Origin: Leucaena leucocephala
Taxonomy: Eukaryota > Streptophyta > Magnoliopsida > Fabales > Fabaceae
DNA length: 64,000 bases
Assembly: GCA_037074615.1 (NCBI GenBank)
Contig: CM073558.1
Span: forward strand, 20,009,001-20,073,000
Direction of reading: 5' to 3'
The notes beneath the pieces are model-generated. The model searched no databases, was not told the origin of the DNA, and saw only the letters and a list, made by a program, of their open reading frames with translations. Positions 39,941 to 52,797 of this stretch are shown here, piece after piece; the first letter of the stretch is position 1, and every line of letters begins with the position of its first letter. Both the position numbers and the translations under genes were made by a program.

Positions 39941-40022
39941 CTCTATCTTCCAGTTTGCTAAGTGCATAAAGCTGATTAAATGGTTAATTGGTGAAAATAT
40001 TCAATTTCCATAATTTTTGCAG

Positions 40023-42952
40023 ACTGCATCAATTGCTTCTTGAGGAGCGTATTGAGAATGCTTGTGCTGATTCTGGACGTCTTGGGAAATTGAAGAACAG
40101 ACAATTAAATGGCTCTGCAACTGAATCAATAACTGAGAAAAGTTACATGGAAAAATTCCTGGAATCTCCGTCGCAAGATGGTGATGGTGATGATGATGAA
40201 GTGGTTCGTGAAACCTCAATCTCTCCACCTTATGTGAGATTGGTGTCGGATGATACAAGTGAAGATGGGATTAAAATACTTGAAATCAGTACTGTTGGAC
40301 CTGTAAAAACGTCCTTGGAAAATGAAAGAACATGTTCATGGACAAATGAAGATGAAGCAATACTAAAACCATTCTCAGAAATGCTCAGGGAGAAAAATGG
40401 CGATCTCGTGAAGAAGAAGCATGAACAAGGCTCATCTCGTGTGTCAGATGAACAAAACAACAGAGAAAACTTCTTGTATGGGTACCATTCTGATGATTTG
40501 ACTAGTGAGGCTGACCATCACTTGGATGATTATAAGGATAGAGATAAGAACAGTTTCATGCATATTCAGAAGCCAAAACATTCTGAAGATGAAGAACATC
40601 GACAGCGAGATCGATTCTCGCATTCTCAATCATTTGCAGACTCCTTAATGTCCAATTCTCAAGAAGGAACCTCCTTCACATCAGATGGCAATAGTTCACT
40701 CACAAGGGATAGAGATGAAGAATATAGCAAAAGGCAAGCTCATTGTTCATATTTTCAATACAATGGAAAATCTTCCACATCAGATGAAAATAGTACTTTC
40801 GACAAAGACATTCCTTGTTTCTATTGCTCTGATTCTAACAAATATAACGGGTCTGAGATTGAAGATACATCACCAAAACAGCTTACCCAAATTGTTGAGA
40901 CACAGAAAACGGATCGAGGCAAGTCTCTCATGCATGATGGTACATATGATCAGGAAAAAGTGATTTCTAGTACAGGAGATGTGTCCTCTGGTTCATATCC
41001 AATGAATTCAGGACTTAAATTGATATATTCAGATCTTGCGGCCACTTCAATGATGAAAATGTCTAAAAGGGCTCAGTCAAAGGAAACACCGACTGACCTC
41101 ATTGAACGTCGATTAAGATTAGCAGATGAAGGCACAAAACACCACACTGAATCTATAGATGCCATTCCTGATGCGTTCTCCCAAATGAAATTTGATGCTG
41201 TCGCTACAATATGTTCTGAAAAATATCCTTTGAAAGAATTGGCTGATGGTGACCAATCTGTCAGTTGTAATGCTGTCTTAAAAATTTCAAATGATTTAGA
41301 ATTAGCTTCTGATGATGAATGCAGTAAATTTTCCAAGATCAAAGGATTGCAAGCAGAATCTTCGAACCAAAACTGTTGTGACATTTTGGTTTGTAGGGAG
41401 ATTGGTACAGAAGAACTTCCAGTTTGCTCATCCACGGAAGTAGACTTGCATTCTTCAGAAGCTGCAGATGGTACTGAGGCAACACAACTCAACTCACAAG
41501 AAAAATCAGACTCAGTGGGAGTCGACGAAGAGCTATCAGAAATGGAGCAGACTGATGAACTGAGTGGATCCACTTGCAGAGTGAATGCAGATGAAGATGA
41601 TAGTCTTCGTAAAGGTTCATCTTCTGTAGAAGACTATGGTGGGCAGGATTATCATGTCACAGATGATTTGGCTTCTACAACAGAACTTCAGCCAGAAGAT
41701 CAATCAGTGTATGTTGATGCTGCTGAAGATTATGTGAATATTGCTTCTTGTCTCGCTTCCGGTATGATCTCTTCTGCATCAAGAAATCTTTCAAATTTAC
41801 AAGAACCTATACCTGGCACATATTCTCCTGAGACGGAAATGGAATCCAATGAGGCAGAACCGATCAAGATTGCTGTTGACTTGAACGCTGAAAAGATGGA
41901 TAATCAGCAGGAACCATCTTCATATTCCAATATAATATCTTCTTCACTGAGGAGTTTTAGGAATTTTGAGGAAACTAGTTTTTCTTTTGCTGATCCTCAA
42001 GAGAAACAGAGGGAAATCAGCGAGGCTATTGACAGAGAATCCTTGACAAAACTAGAGAAACAGAAGGGTGTGCATCAACCAAATGCCGCTTGTGCGAATG
42101 TAGAATTGAGCCTGAATAGATCAACGCTCTGTGATAATTCAGAAATATGTAATGGTATTCAAGGTTCATCTCCTAAGGAGCAACTTGAACACAGTTCTGT
42201 GAAGGATAAGATTCTCAAGTTTTCAAAGCTAGACTCTCAGGAACCAAAATCCATATTTCGCTTGCAGAGTAAACGTTTACGAAATGGTAAAGATCGTTTA
42301 CCATCTTCTTCTTTGTCTAACCAGATGGAGTGCGGAAATCATTTAGATAAGTTCTTGCAATCACAACATGGTAAATGGGATGCAGGATTTCTGCCTGGAT
42401 GTGAAGAAAATTCTTCCTCAAAGAAACCTCAATCTGAACAGATGCAAATATCAAATCACTTGGAAAAGGAAAGAAACTCTCATGCTGCCTCTAAATCTGT
42501 TCCTGAAAGTCAGGAACATGTCGTGAACAAGCCTCTTCCTCCCCTTCCGGACCCCTTATCTGAGGCCCCGAAAATCATCTTTGGAGAAATGCCACCTATG
42601 CCTCCTCTACCACCTTGTTCTTTATAAATTTCTGTACATGTTTCTTTCTTATGAAAGAAAAAACTTTTGGTTGTCTCAGTCTTTCAACTTGAGGCCCGCT
42701 GCAACAACACGAAACCGCTATCATTATCAGGGGCCAAGAACAAACTTAAAGGTTGCCGCCATCTTGGAGAAAGCAAATGCAATTCGCCAGGTCTCTCTCT
42801 CATTCTGTTACTCTGTTTAATTAGCTTCTACGAATAAACTTCTCTTGATTGTCTCGCTCCCATCATTGTCTACTAATATGATGATCATTGTTGTACAGGC
42901 TCTGGCCGGGAGTGATGAAGATGACGATAAGGATAGTTGGAGTGATTCTTAA
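40023..42952 (+). pseudogene. SCAR: SCAR/WAVE gene fragment: central region and acidic tail only
   Basis: SCAR proteins switch on the Arp2/3 complex to nucleate branched actin. The first retained exon (40023-42627) follows a normal acceptor (tttttgcag) and opens in phase with LHQLLLEERIENACADSGR, KLKNRQLNGS, SYMEKFLESPS and ISTVGPVK, all typical of the plant SCAR centre. It runs 867 codons to GEMPPMPPLPP and then stops after CSL. Exon 42680-42790 gives SFNLRPA and GPRTNLKVAAILEKANAIRQ; exon 42899-42952 gives ALAGSDEDDDKDSWSDS and the stop, the Arp2/3-binding acidic tail with its conserved Trp. Missing are the N-terminal SCAR homology domain (about 200 residues, which binds ABI and BRICK1) and, between PPLPP and SFNLRP, the segment with the actin-binding WH2 motif. 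Only 52 bp separate the early stop from the next exon. No start codon precedes about 40148. I read it as a truncated duplicate; a live gene with very distant 5' exons is less likely. Confidence 0.8.
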
Positions 42953-45742
42953 ATCTTCGAAGGAGATAGTGTTCTCAGCTGAATTAATATCTCACTACCG
43001 TGGCTTTCACCTTGAACAAGGCAAAGAAAATATTTTCCCCTCTAATGAATGAAAAATCTATGTGAAGTATAAGATTACAAGTTCATACCCAGACGCTTGC
43101 GTGGTATAGGCATGCAGCTTAGCAAGCATCTCAGATTCTTTTCAGTGGGGATGCCTTTCTGCCCTAGAAGATTCAAGGTTCAGGCTCAGTGTGGAAGTGC
43201 TTTACGTTTATCCCTGTTTTTCCTTTGATATAAATATTGTATATCTGCATATAATTAAAGAATAGGGAAAATATTTATATATAATTAAAGAAGAATTATC
43301 CCTATTAAAAGATCTTAATTAAGTAGTTTTAAATAATAAATTTTATAGGGGGAGATTTTTTAACCATGTTTTCATGATATATCATGTACTATTTTTAATT
43401 TACAAACACACACATATATAGATTTACAATATTACAGGACCAAAATTCCTCCAAGGCAAAAGAACAGAGAGAGAACCTAACCCATCCTCTCCCTCTCATT
43501 AGTCTTCCTCTTCTTCGTAGGAAATCCCTTGCAACCCAGATATCACAGTCATCTTCTTCATCATTAGCGCATTTAAGACCCAAAAATCTAATTAAAAAAG
43601 CATACAAAAATCAAACCCATAGGACATTGGAGAGAGCAGAAAAAGGTTGAGCTTCAATGGGAGCTCTCAAACAAGCTTCAGATATCCACACAGGCAAGGA
43701 AACGAATAAGCAACAGAGTAATTAGCTAATTACAAAACAAGAGTCACATGAGCTTCCCAAACCATAAAACCTAAAGAATAGGAGATTAAATTTGGGGAAT
43801 AGTATACTACAAAGGATCTGGATTTGGTGCATTCGGACTCCGCATGCAATTGTCGTTTTATTACTCCATCCATCCTTAATATAAAAAAGATCAATAATTA
43901 AGTTAAATAGATTAAAACATAATTAAATTAATTATTTATAATAAATATATAATAATTTTCTATAATATACTTCTTACTAATGTGTATTATGATAAAACTA
44001 TTTTATTTTTTCTAATTAATAAAAAAATTTAAAAAAAAATTATAAAAATAAAAGAAAAATATATTGAAATATTATATTTAATATTAAAATAAATCTCTTA
44101 TCAATTAACACACCATACATACATGGTTTTGCATCTTCTTTTTAATGACAAGGGAGAAAAAAATGCTTATAGACCCATTTCCATGAGAGCTTGACCTTTT
44201 CACAGACCTTTTTAGCTTTTAGGCTTCAAAGATGTCAATACAAAAACAGACGCCAAAAGAACAGAGGATGAGGTAGCCTAAAGAATTACGTGAGGATTCA
44301 GCTAAACATGAATAATAGACAGCGCTTGGGTGAGACATGAAAGGGGCGAGACATTTGCTGTGAATTTAAGTAACGAACAGATAAAATATATAATTATTTA
44401 AAATATATTTAATTTTTAAATAATATTATTTTATTATAATTTTAATTATAATATTTTAAAAAGATATTTGAGTATTTAAATAAATAATTTATTTTATTCG
44501 ATATTAATATTATTAAAATAAAAAAATTATTTTATTGTAAAAAAATTTAATTATTTTTTTAAAAAAAATATAAAATAAAAAGCTAAACATTAATAAAATT
44601 GATATAAAGTCTAAAGCAGTCCAATCAAATATCAAGTGCCACATCAATCATCGTTATTTTATTCATAAAATATAATACACATCATAACATATAAATCTGA
44701 CTTAGGGTTTAAGAAATATTTTTTTCATTTAATAATATAAAAATTATCCACATTCTTAGGTACATCACATCAGGTTGTAATAAGCCACGTACTTGTGAAC
44801 AATATGATTATTTATAAATTTTATCGTATTATATATATATATTAATTTTAGAATTTACCCACACCAAAAACAGAATTGGTTGCGTTTGTTGTGAATTCAA
44901 TTAAGCAAATTATATTTTAAAAAAAAATTGAAAAATCAATTACTACAATAATTATTATCTAAAATACCTAAAATCTATTTAAAAATATATTTTAGTATAA
45001 TTTTTTAATTATATATAAAATAGAAATATTCATACATTATTAAAGATATATTACATATAATTTAAAAATATTATAAATTTACATCTATGAAAAATAAATT
45101 ATATCTATTCAAGAACTTAAGTTATCGAATATTTTTACATAATAAATTTTATAATAGGATTTTTTTAACTATTTTTACCATTTAATAAAATTTGGGAATT
45201 TTGTGCAATTTACTTTTTAAATTATTTTACTACTGTCACGTAAAACGACGTCGTGAGGACTGTTTAATTGACAGCTGCACATTGAAGCAACGTCGCCATA
45301 CAAACCACAGCTTCATTGCCCGCTCGGTCTCTCTACCGAAAGTTGCTTCGCTCTGCTTGTACTGTAAAACCTTCTTAATTCTCAGTTGGCCCCAAAACAG
45401 AAAAAAAAGAAAAACCCCCTTCTTTAATTCTCATCCCACTGGACACCGCCTTTGGCTCATTCTCAAATATAAAATTATCTCCACTAATTTCAGACATGAT
45501 CTTCAGATAGCATCGACAACTGAAAGCTCAAGGAATAGGTCAGAAAACTCGTTCAATTTTCGTGTCTTTATTCCTTTCTTCTTCTTCTTTTTTTTTTTTT
45601 TAATTTGGAAGTTTACCCTTAATTTCCTAGAATTACATCTGGGATCTTTTTATCTTTTAGCTCTGCGACTCCGAAACCCAACTTCTCCGTGGTTCAATTT
45701 ACCGAACCTGAAAAACCCACATCCTGAAATCGAAGTTGAAGG
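42953..45742. other. Intergenic region between the SCAR fragment and the Sel1-type gene
   Basis: The first 250 bp may be old SCAR 3' UTR. About 43862-44100 starts tactccatccatcctt, like a Stowaway end, and contains the dispersed AT-rich MITE core. The palindrome ACGACGTCGT at 45245-45254 lies upstream of the Sel1-type gene and may belong to its promoter. The minus-strand open frame at 43395-43607 has no family features. Confidence 0.45.
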
Positions 45743-46650
45743 ATGGAGAGCAGTGCGGAGAAAGAGGCTAATAGTCGAGTGCCACTTTCGGATGTGGTAG
45801 CGGATTGTGTTAAGCGGTGGTTTAGGGATACGCTTAAGGAGGCCAAAGCAGGTGACATCAACATGCAAGTGCTGGTTGGTCAGATGTATTGCAGCGGTTA
45901 TGGAGTTTCCAGAGATGCCCAGAAGGTGGGTTTATTTCTTCTTGCTCTGTTTTAGTATTCTGAATTAACTTCCCCTAAATTCATATTCGGGTGGATTTAG
46001 TGTTTTTGGGGTTTTATTCCGGTGTTTTCGGGTTTCCAGAGATACCTAGCAGGTGGTGGCTTGTTTCTTGGTGTTCTGTTTTAGTCTTATGAATGAATGA
46101 CACGGCTATTTAACAAAATGAGTCGAATCTTGCCTTTGATGCAACTGTGTATATATTAGTACTCAATTGGAGTGAACTTTCCTTTCTTGCATATTCTGGT
46201 GGATTAGGTCATGTTGGGTTTAATTTTGGTGTTCTGTGCTTCTTTAAGAAGTTGATGTTACGTTGGTTTGCTGAGAAAACTAAAGTAAGAATATTAATTG
46301 AGATGCTTGCAATTTTGTCACAGATAAAGAAATAGAACTTATTTATTTTCCGTTCTAAGTAGAAAAGCTGTCTGTTTTGTGGGTGCTATTAGTTTTCAAA
46401 GGCTGATCTTATTGGTTGGGTATGAAGGGAAGAATTTGGCTTACCAAGGCATCAAGGACTAGATCTTCAGTTTGGAAAGTTGGTTATAAGCGCCCAGGTT
46501 AACCCTCCCTTCCTTGTTATCACCGTGAGCCACATAGGCAATATCATCATTATTTGTTTACTAAAGTTAGTTTTACTCTTGTTTGATGCATCTGTGTTAG
46601 GTTATAATGCGAGTGATTCTGATTCTGATGAATTGAAGGAAGATTCTTAA
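45743..46650 (+). CDS. Small Sel1-repeat-type (TPR-like) protein, 100 residues
   Basis: Exons 45743-45925, 46428-46497 and 46601-46650 join in frame with GT-AG borders. The protein starts MESSAEKEANSRVPLSDVVA and has CVKRWFRDTLKEAKAGD, then the Sel1-like pattern MQVLVGQMYCSGYGVSRDAQKG followed by IWLTKASRTRSSVWKV, and ends YNASDSDSDELKEDS. Sel1 repeats are helical hairpins that mediate protein contacts; the function of this short plant family is not known to me. No signal peptide or membrane segment is seen. Downstream, gaaaggtgagtt near 46685 and tttgcaggtgag near 48555 could be the ends of a long 3' UTR intron. The first ATG was chosen because upstream frames are interrupted or low complexity. 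Confidence 0.82.
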
Positions 46651-48669
46651 GCAGACTTAATTTGCCTTTGTGCTCTAAAACATGAAAGGTGAGTTTATCC
46701 CACTCTCTCATGGGCTGTCCTACCACTTGCTTTGTTTGTGCCACATTGTATATGGTATGGAAAAACTTGAGGCATTAGAGTATAAAGATTGTGATTTATT
46801 TCTTCCTACTTAGTTGTATGATAATGTGTTTTGAGTCTGGTTTTATAAGATTTCAATTTTAATTCGGATTGGGGAACCTAATTCCCAAGTTTTAAATCTG
46901 ATAAAGAATCTTTTTTTATTGGCAATATATGTATCACACTCTTATTCTGTACATAAGTTAAATTTTTAGTTCTTTATGATCCTTTTCGTTTGAATTTAAT
47001 TATTTTGACAGCAATTTGAGTTGGCAAACTTAAATGTTAATCTGCTTAACTCATTGTATAATCCACACTCTTTCTTAAACTCTTTTTTTTATAAATAAAA
47101 TAAAATCTTAGAAGGGCCAGAAGTCCCTTAGTAATATTGCTGGGAAGGATACATGTTTCTATAAAGGTGTTAAACTTGTTCGCTTAGTGGAATATTAAAT
47201 CTGTAGCAATATATAATTGTAGATCTAGTTTCTTTCACTGAAACTATAATGATATGTGATTATGATATCAATAGGCCTTTCATTTCATCACTCAATTTAA
47301 GGGAGAAGGAATACTTGTCAAAATGTTCTGAATGTATTCTATATTATTCTTAATTTGACATATGAGATAGATGGGTTTTATCTTCTTTGTCTTGAGATCC
47401 AGAAAACTTTTAGAAGTAACTAGGAATATCAGTTCCCCACATAGCAGAGTTAATTCCCTAAGATTTCATGCTTAGTTTAGCTGCGAGATGGGTTTCAGGA
47501 ATTATATATTTTTGTATGTTGTCTCTATGCTGCTGTTATCAACATTTAATTTGAAAGGTTAACAGAAAGTCCATTTTCTGCTTTGTTTTCTCTTCCTACT
47601 AGCTACCTTGAGATTTGAGCCAGTGACATGATTGCAAAGATGATATGTAAATAAGATTGTCAGCTCTTTATTTATCCTATTTGCATGCTAGCTTCTGTTT
47701 TCAGCATTCTGTGTATTGATGATGGTTATAAGAAAGAGGTGCTAGTGCAAATTGACTAATCTGGTGGGTGATTAAATTATAACAGTTTCTTTAGCGTGTT
47801 AAAAAGCAGCAGAATTAGTGAGGACGATGTAAAAGTAAAATAGTGAATTTGAGAAAGAAAAATAAAGGAGTTAATAAAATCTATTTGACCGATGACATCA
47901 AATATCGGTAGCGTTAGCGATAGTTAATTTAATCAATTTATTTGCCATTTGCCCACTTGCTTGTGTTTCTTGTTTCATCCTCCATTACGGCTTGTTCACA
48001 TTGTGACATGGCATTGTAAACTTGGAAATTGATTTGCTTTCATTTGAGTTGAAATCTCTTGGTCAATGAGGGAGTTCTAAAGCTTTGGGTTGGATTACAG
48101 ATAGCTGGGGTCTGGGAAGAATGCAGGACCCACCATGAGCATAGAGAAATATTATTTTCTGAAGTTGTTCTGTGGATAATTTTTGTGCTTTTGGTGGTTG
48201 ACCAGCACCTTCATTGTGATGTTTCAATTCTTAACAGACCTGTGAATTGTGACATTAGTTGTTTTCAGTAGATCGGATTGTGACAATGTTTTTTTTGAAA
48301 TAGCTATCTGATTGGTTCAGATTCAAGTATTTTCGGGTCCAATTGGGAGTAATATTTAATATTTTATAACTCAGCATTATATTGACATTTGACTAAATGG
48401 TTAAAGGAAGTTTCCCAGCATATTATATTTCAGTTTATACGGCAAATGTACATATGTGCTTGAAATCCTCTGTATATTCTTCTTTCCTGTTGTTTTAGAT
48501 TTTTCATGTACTTTGCTGTCCAAAAGATTAAATATTTTTCTGTTCTGTTTTGCAGGTGAGCTTGGTGTGACCCTGCCGCCATGGATGATATTCCTGTAAC
48601 TTGGTGTTTGACTTCAGGTTGTCTATTTCTGACGTGCATTATTTCCTCCTAAATGTTTTTTTTATGGAA

Positions 48670-49170
48670 AAAAAAAGAAAAAGAATCCTATTTTAAGATG
48701 TTTGCTAATTAATTTTGTTCAACAAACATATGGTGCATATTTAGATAAGAGTTTAGAAAATAGCTTATGGAAAAAAAAAAAAACTTTTGCACAGTTTTTA
48801 AAAAAGATCTTTTGAAGAAGAATTTATAGAAAAAAATTAATTTTAAATAAATGAGTGTTTGAATTACTATTAATAGAAGGAATTTTGTAATTAGAAAATT
48901 ATTAGAAATGGTATAATTTTATTAAAAAATAAAAAGGAGAGAGAATATAAGAAAAAGTAAAGATAAAATAGTAATTGGATAGTTATAAATTTTTTTACTA
49001 TTTTAGAAATTAATCTCAATAGCTTATTTAAAATTTTAGTTTTAAATTATAGTTTGATCTAAAAGTTATTTTAAATAAATATAGTTTTTTATTTAAAAAA
49101 ATTAAATTAAAATTTGAGTTAGCAATGTTTTAAAAATTACGATTTTAGTAGCTATTAAATAAGCACATCA
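48670..49170. repeat. Degenerate copy of the local MITE family
   Basis: It shares the segments ttttaaataaatgagtgtttg, here slightly altered, and the GA-rich core gagagaatataagaaaaag with the copies at 50.8-53.3 kb. Borders are approximate. Confidence 0.4.
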
Positions 49171-50221
49171 TTGATGGATATATTTCTAATCACGCAGATT
49201 CTCTTATTAACATGTCAAGCAAATTCATCGGTTTTGACTGAAGAATCTAACATGAAAATAATTTCTTAGGTAGATGTGATCTATACAAACTTTATGGGAG
49301 GAGCATATGATGTTTAACTGTGAAATGAATTTAGCGGACCTTGACCTTGACCTTGAATCCGTTTTCCTCCTTTTCTGAAATAAAAGATTTATAAAATTTC
49401 TTGTCTTTTAAGGCGCATTGGGGGCCCAATTTGATTGGGTATAAGTTATTTCCCCCCCACTAATATTGATATTTAGTTTATTATTTTAGTAACTTGATTT
49501 TTAGGTCAATCACATATTTTCTTTCCCTTAACGAGCAATAGCATATTTGCGTGTCAACCGCCAATAACTTAAGCACCTCCCATGAAATAATAAAATGTTT
49601 TGACGCCCGCCGCAAATTTCGTCTCACTAATGAGCCCCGTATTTTGGGTGCTGTGATTGAGTACCCATATTCATCATATCTAGATATTTCAGATTTAATT
49701 TTTTAAAAAATTATTTTAATGGGTATAAAATTTAAAATAAAGATAATTAACTATAATTTTTTTTAAAAAAATAAATTTTGTTATTTAGAAATATCAGTTG
49801 AAAAAAAAAAGTTAAATTTTGACCATCTAGATCTAATTTAGATGATCTAAATATGAGGAAAGTAATACAAATAAAAAAAAGTGATGAGCACTTGATCCCT
49901 TAAGGAGGTATGTCATTGCATTCATGAAATTTTATTTTATAATTTACTAAGAGTGTGTGTGTGTGTGTTTTATTTTTGTTTTCCTCTATATTTTTGTGAA
50001 ATAATTAAAAATGATATTGATACAATTAAAAAAATTATTAGTAGCAGTAATCTGTATTACTTTCCTCTGGGTAGTACTCCTTCATTTGCATTTGAAGGGC
50101 TTGAATCATGCAGTAATGATTATGAAGAGGCAAGGACAATGTCCACAAACATTAAGTTACTATGAATTCATTGTTAATAAATAATGCCAAACAACACCGC
50201 ACTAGTGGCTACCCAAATTAT

Positions 50222-50494
50222 TAATTGTTCCCTCTATTTTTAAAATAAAATTTAATTAATTAATATAGGTAAGTTAAGAAAATTAAATAAATAAATTATG
50301 ATAAATGTAGTATAATTTTTTTAAAGTATTCATATATAATATTAAATTATATATTAGTTTATAAATTAAGTAAATTAATTTAGAAGAAGTGATAAAAATA
50401 TTAGATATAATATAGATTAAGGATTTATGTTTAGAATTGAATTCATCTCTCCAACTGGTTCCAAAATTAACGAAATTAAGGAGCGGATGTAGTA
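50222..50494. repeat. Stowaway-like MITE candidate
   Basis: It starts taattgttccctctattt and ends ttaaggagcggatgtagta. The ends are imperfect inverted copies of a ctccctccgt-like terminus flanked by TA. The inside is AT-rich and non-coding. Confidence 0.33.
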
Positions 50495-50786
50495 CTAGAA
50501 TTAATTAATTTACTGAATGAAGTAGTCGTGTATTGGTTTTTATATAATTTTATTTTGAAATGATTAGAGTGACAAATAGATCCATTACGAAGTTGACTTG
50601 AATGAATTAGACAAAAAAGAAGTTTCTTAGGGTGCAATTAGAGGACTCTACTTGCTAATTATATTATTAGTATGTTTGGATAGCTTTCAAATCTAGGTTT
50701 TAAATCTAGATTTAGACAAAATTTAAATTTTGAGAAATTTTAAAATAAACAGTTATATCTATTCAAATAGACTTTTAGACTAACAC

Positions 50787-51272
50787 TGTGTTTGGATGGT
50801 TTCCAAACTTAGGTTTGGACAAAACCTAAGTTTTGATAAATTTTAAAACAAACAGTTATATTTGTTCAAACGGGCTTTTAGATTAAATTATGGTTTAAAA
50901 CTAAGATTTTAGATAAGCTAGTCATAGTAGCTTATGGAGCAGTAAAAGAGCTTATGAACTATTAATTATTATATTACCCCTATTTTTTCTTACACCATCT
51001 CTCCTACTTTTTCTTACACCCTCTCTCCTACTTTTTCTTACACCTTATCTCTTTTCTTTTCTTATACAATCTCTCATCTCTCCTCTTATATCTTATCTCT
51101 CCGCATTTAATACTCATACCATTTTTTATAATTTACCAATAATAAAGGTACTTCTGGAAATAACTATCCAAATACTCATTTATTCAAAATCACTTTTTTT
51201 CATAAGCTCTTCTTCAAAAGTTCTTTTTTTTCATAAAGCCATTTCCAAAATCATATCCAAATGGGCCCTAAA
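50787..51272 (+). repeat. MITE unit, direct copy 1
   Basis: It begins cactgtgtttggatgg and ends catatccaaatgggccc. Inside are tandem ctctcctactttttcttacacc units (about 50998-51042). The whole unit matches the complement of 52800-53340 over nearly its full length, so the two form a foldback pair. A shorter copy of its first 120 bp precedes it at about 50668-50786. Confidence 0.65.
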
Positions 51273-51655
51273 CCATGGTTTAAAATCAAGGTTTCAAATA
51301 AGCTGGTCAGAATATCTTATGAAACAGTAAAAGAGCTTATGAACTAACCAATTACTATATTACTCTTATTTTTTCTTGCACCATCTCTCCTATTTTTTCT
51401 TACACCCTCTCTCTTTTCTCTTCTTACACTATCTCTCCTCTCTCCTCTTATATTTTATTTCTCCTCATTTAATACTCATACCCTTTTTCGTAATTTACTA
51501 ATAATAAAAGTACTTCTGGAAATAACTATTCAAACACTTATTTATTCAAAATTACTTTTTTTTATAAACTCTTCTCCAAAAGTCATTTTCTATAAGTTGC
51601 CCAAAAGCTCTTTTCTTTTATAAACCCATTTTTAAAATTCTATTTAAATGGGCCT
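51273..51655 (+). repeat. MITE unit, direct copy 2 (5'-shortened)
   Basis: It repeats the preceding unit from aaaccatggtttaaaat onward, through cttacaccatctctcc, to the end aaatgggcc. The first 130 or so bases of the unit are absent. Confidence 0.6.
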
Positions 51656-51989
51656 ATATATTGACATAGAAGCTGATAGAACTCTACAAACTTGGTGTGG
51701 CCGTCAACAACAAAGAAACAAATATTTTTTTCTTTAGTAAAGAAAAATTTAGGTAAATTTGATAATTAGTCCCTTATTAAAATTATAGTATAGCTCTAGG
51801 GTTAATAATATTTATAAGAAACTTATGAAATCACCTACTAAAAGAACTATCATAACGGTAATAAAAATTGAATTTACATATAAGATACGAGCATATTTTT
51901 TTTCTTTTGAAGAGCTCAGTTTAGAAGAGCTCAGTTTGCCACATCATACATTAATAATTGTTGGGCCGAATGAAGTATAGGAATTAACT

Positions 51990-52797
51990 TTGCAAACAGT
52001 AGGGATGAGTTATAATTTTTTCTCAATATAAAAACTTATCTGGTTTAACTTTTACAGAAACTTTTATGGAAAATAAGTTATCTAAAAGTTTTTCTGGATA
52101 AGTTCTTCTCTATAAGAGTTTATAGAAAAAATAATTTTAAATAAAATGAGTATTTGGCTGATTATTACCATAATAAATTTTATAATTGATAAATTATTAA
52201 AAAGGGTATGTGATAAAAAATAAGGAAATAAATAATTATTTGTTATTATTCACCATCGTTAACATCACAAGCCGACAATGACAAAAGAGGAAGAAGACAA
52301 CAACAATGATGTTGCCTCCAGATCCGCCATGTTCATTTCCTCCATATCTATCCCTCTTTTGTCCTGCTCTACTCTGAAGAAGAAGAAGAAGAGAATAGTA
52401 ACAAAAGATGACAACAATAATAGAATAGAGAAGAAGTGATGATGGCAGAGCATATGCGAAGCTTCCGTCTTCAACAGTGAAGAAGAAAGAGAACCTTCCA
52501 TCTTCAACGCCGAAGCCTTCAATGATGGTGAAGTTTCCGTCTTTGAAGCAGCAGAGAAGAAGAGAGATAAGAGAATACAAAAGAAAGGGTGTTAAAAAAA
52601 ATAAGAGTAAAATGATTATTAGACAGAGCATAACTCTTTTTCTATGAGTTAATCTTAGAAACTTATCTGAAACTATAATTTAAAACTATAATTTAGTCTA
52701 TAAATTATTTTAGATATTTAAAAAATTATTTATTTTATTTTTCTCTAAATTTTATTTTAGCTCAAAATCGTTTTTTAAACCATCGTTTGAAACCTCA
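51990..52797 (-). repeat. Divergent MITE-family copy with a GA-rich core
   Basis: The flanks share ttttaaataaaatgagtatttgg and tataatttagtctataaatta with the neighbouring copies. The centre (52258-52600) is instead a purine-rich, GC-richer insert with a (GAA)n run at about 52377-52397. The 131-codon open frame on the minus strand at 52236-52631 is a low-complexity translation of this insert. Confidence 0.45.

Larger units (their letters stand above)
34575..40022. other. AT-rich region between the retrotransposon and the SCAR fragment
   Basis: No gene and none of the upstream SCAR exons were found on either strand. It contains a tandem duplication at 35331-35489, an (AC)n run near 38329-38346, and (AT)n microsatellites at 38803-38831 and 39901-39938. 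Confidence 0.5.

Noticed and set aside
43395..43607. 70-codon minus-strand open frame
   Set aside because: No family features, no neighbouring exon in phase, and an AT-rich tail.
45192..45800. 202-codon plus-strand open frame over the Sel1-type gene leader
   Set aside because: It contains a translated T-run (FFFFFFFFF), no family motif, and overlaps the true first exon in another frame.
52236..52631. 131-codon minus-strand open frame
   Set aside because: Low-complexity translation of the purine-rich insert in the MITE cluster; Leu/Phe-rich, no motif.
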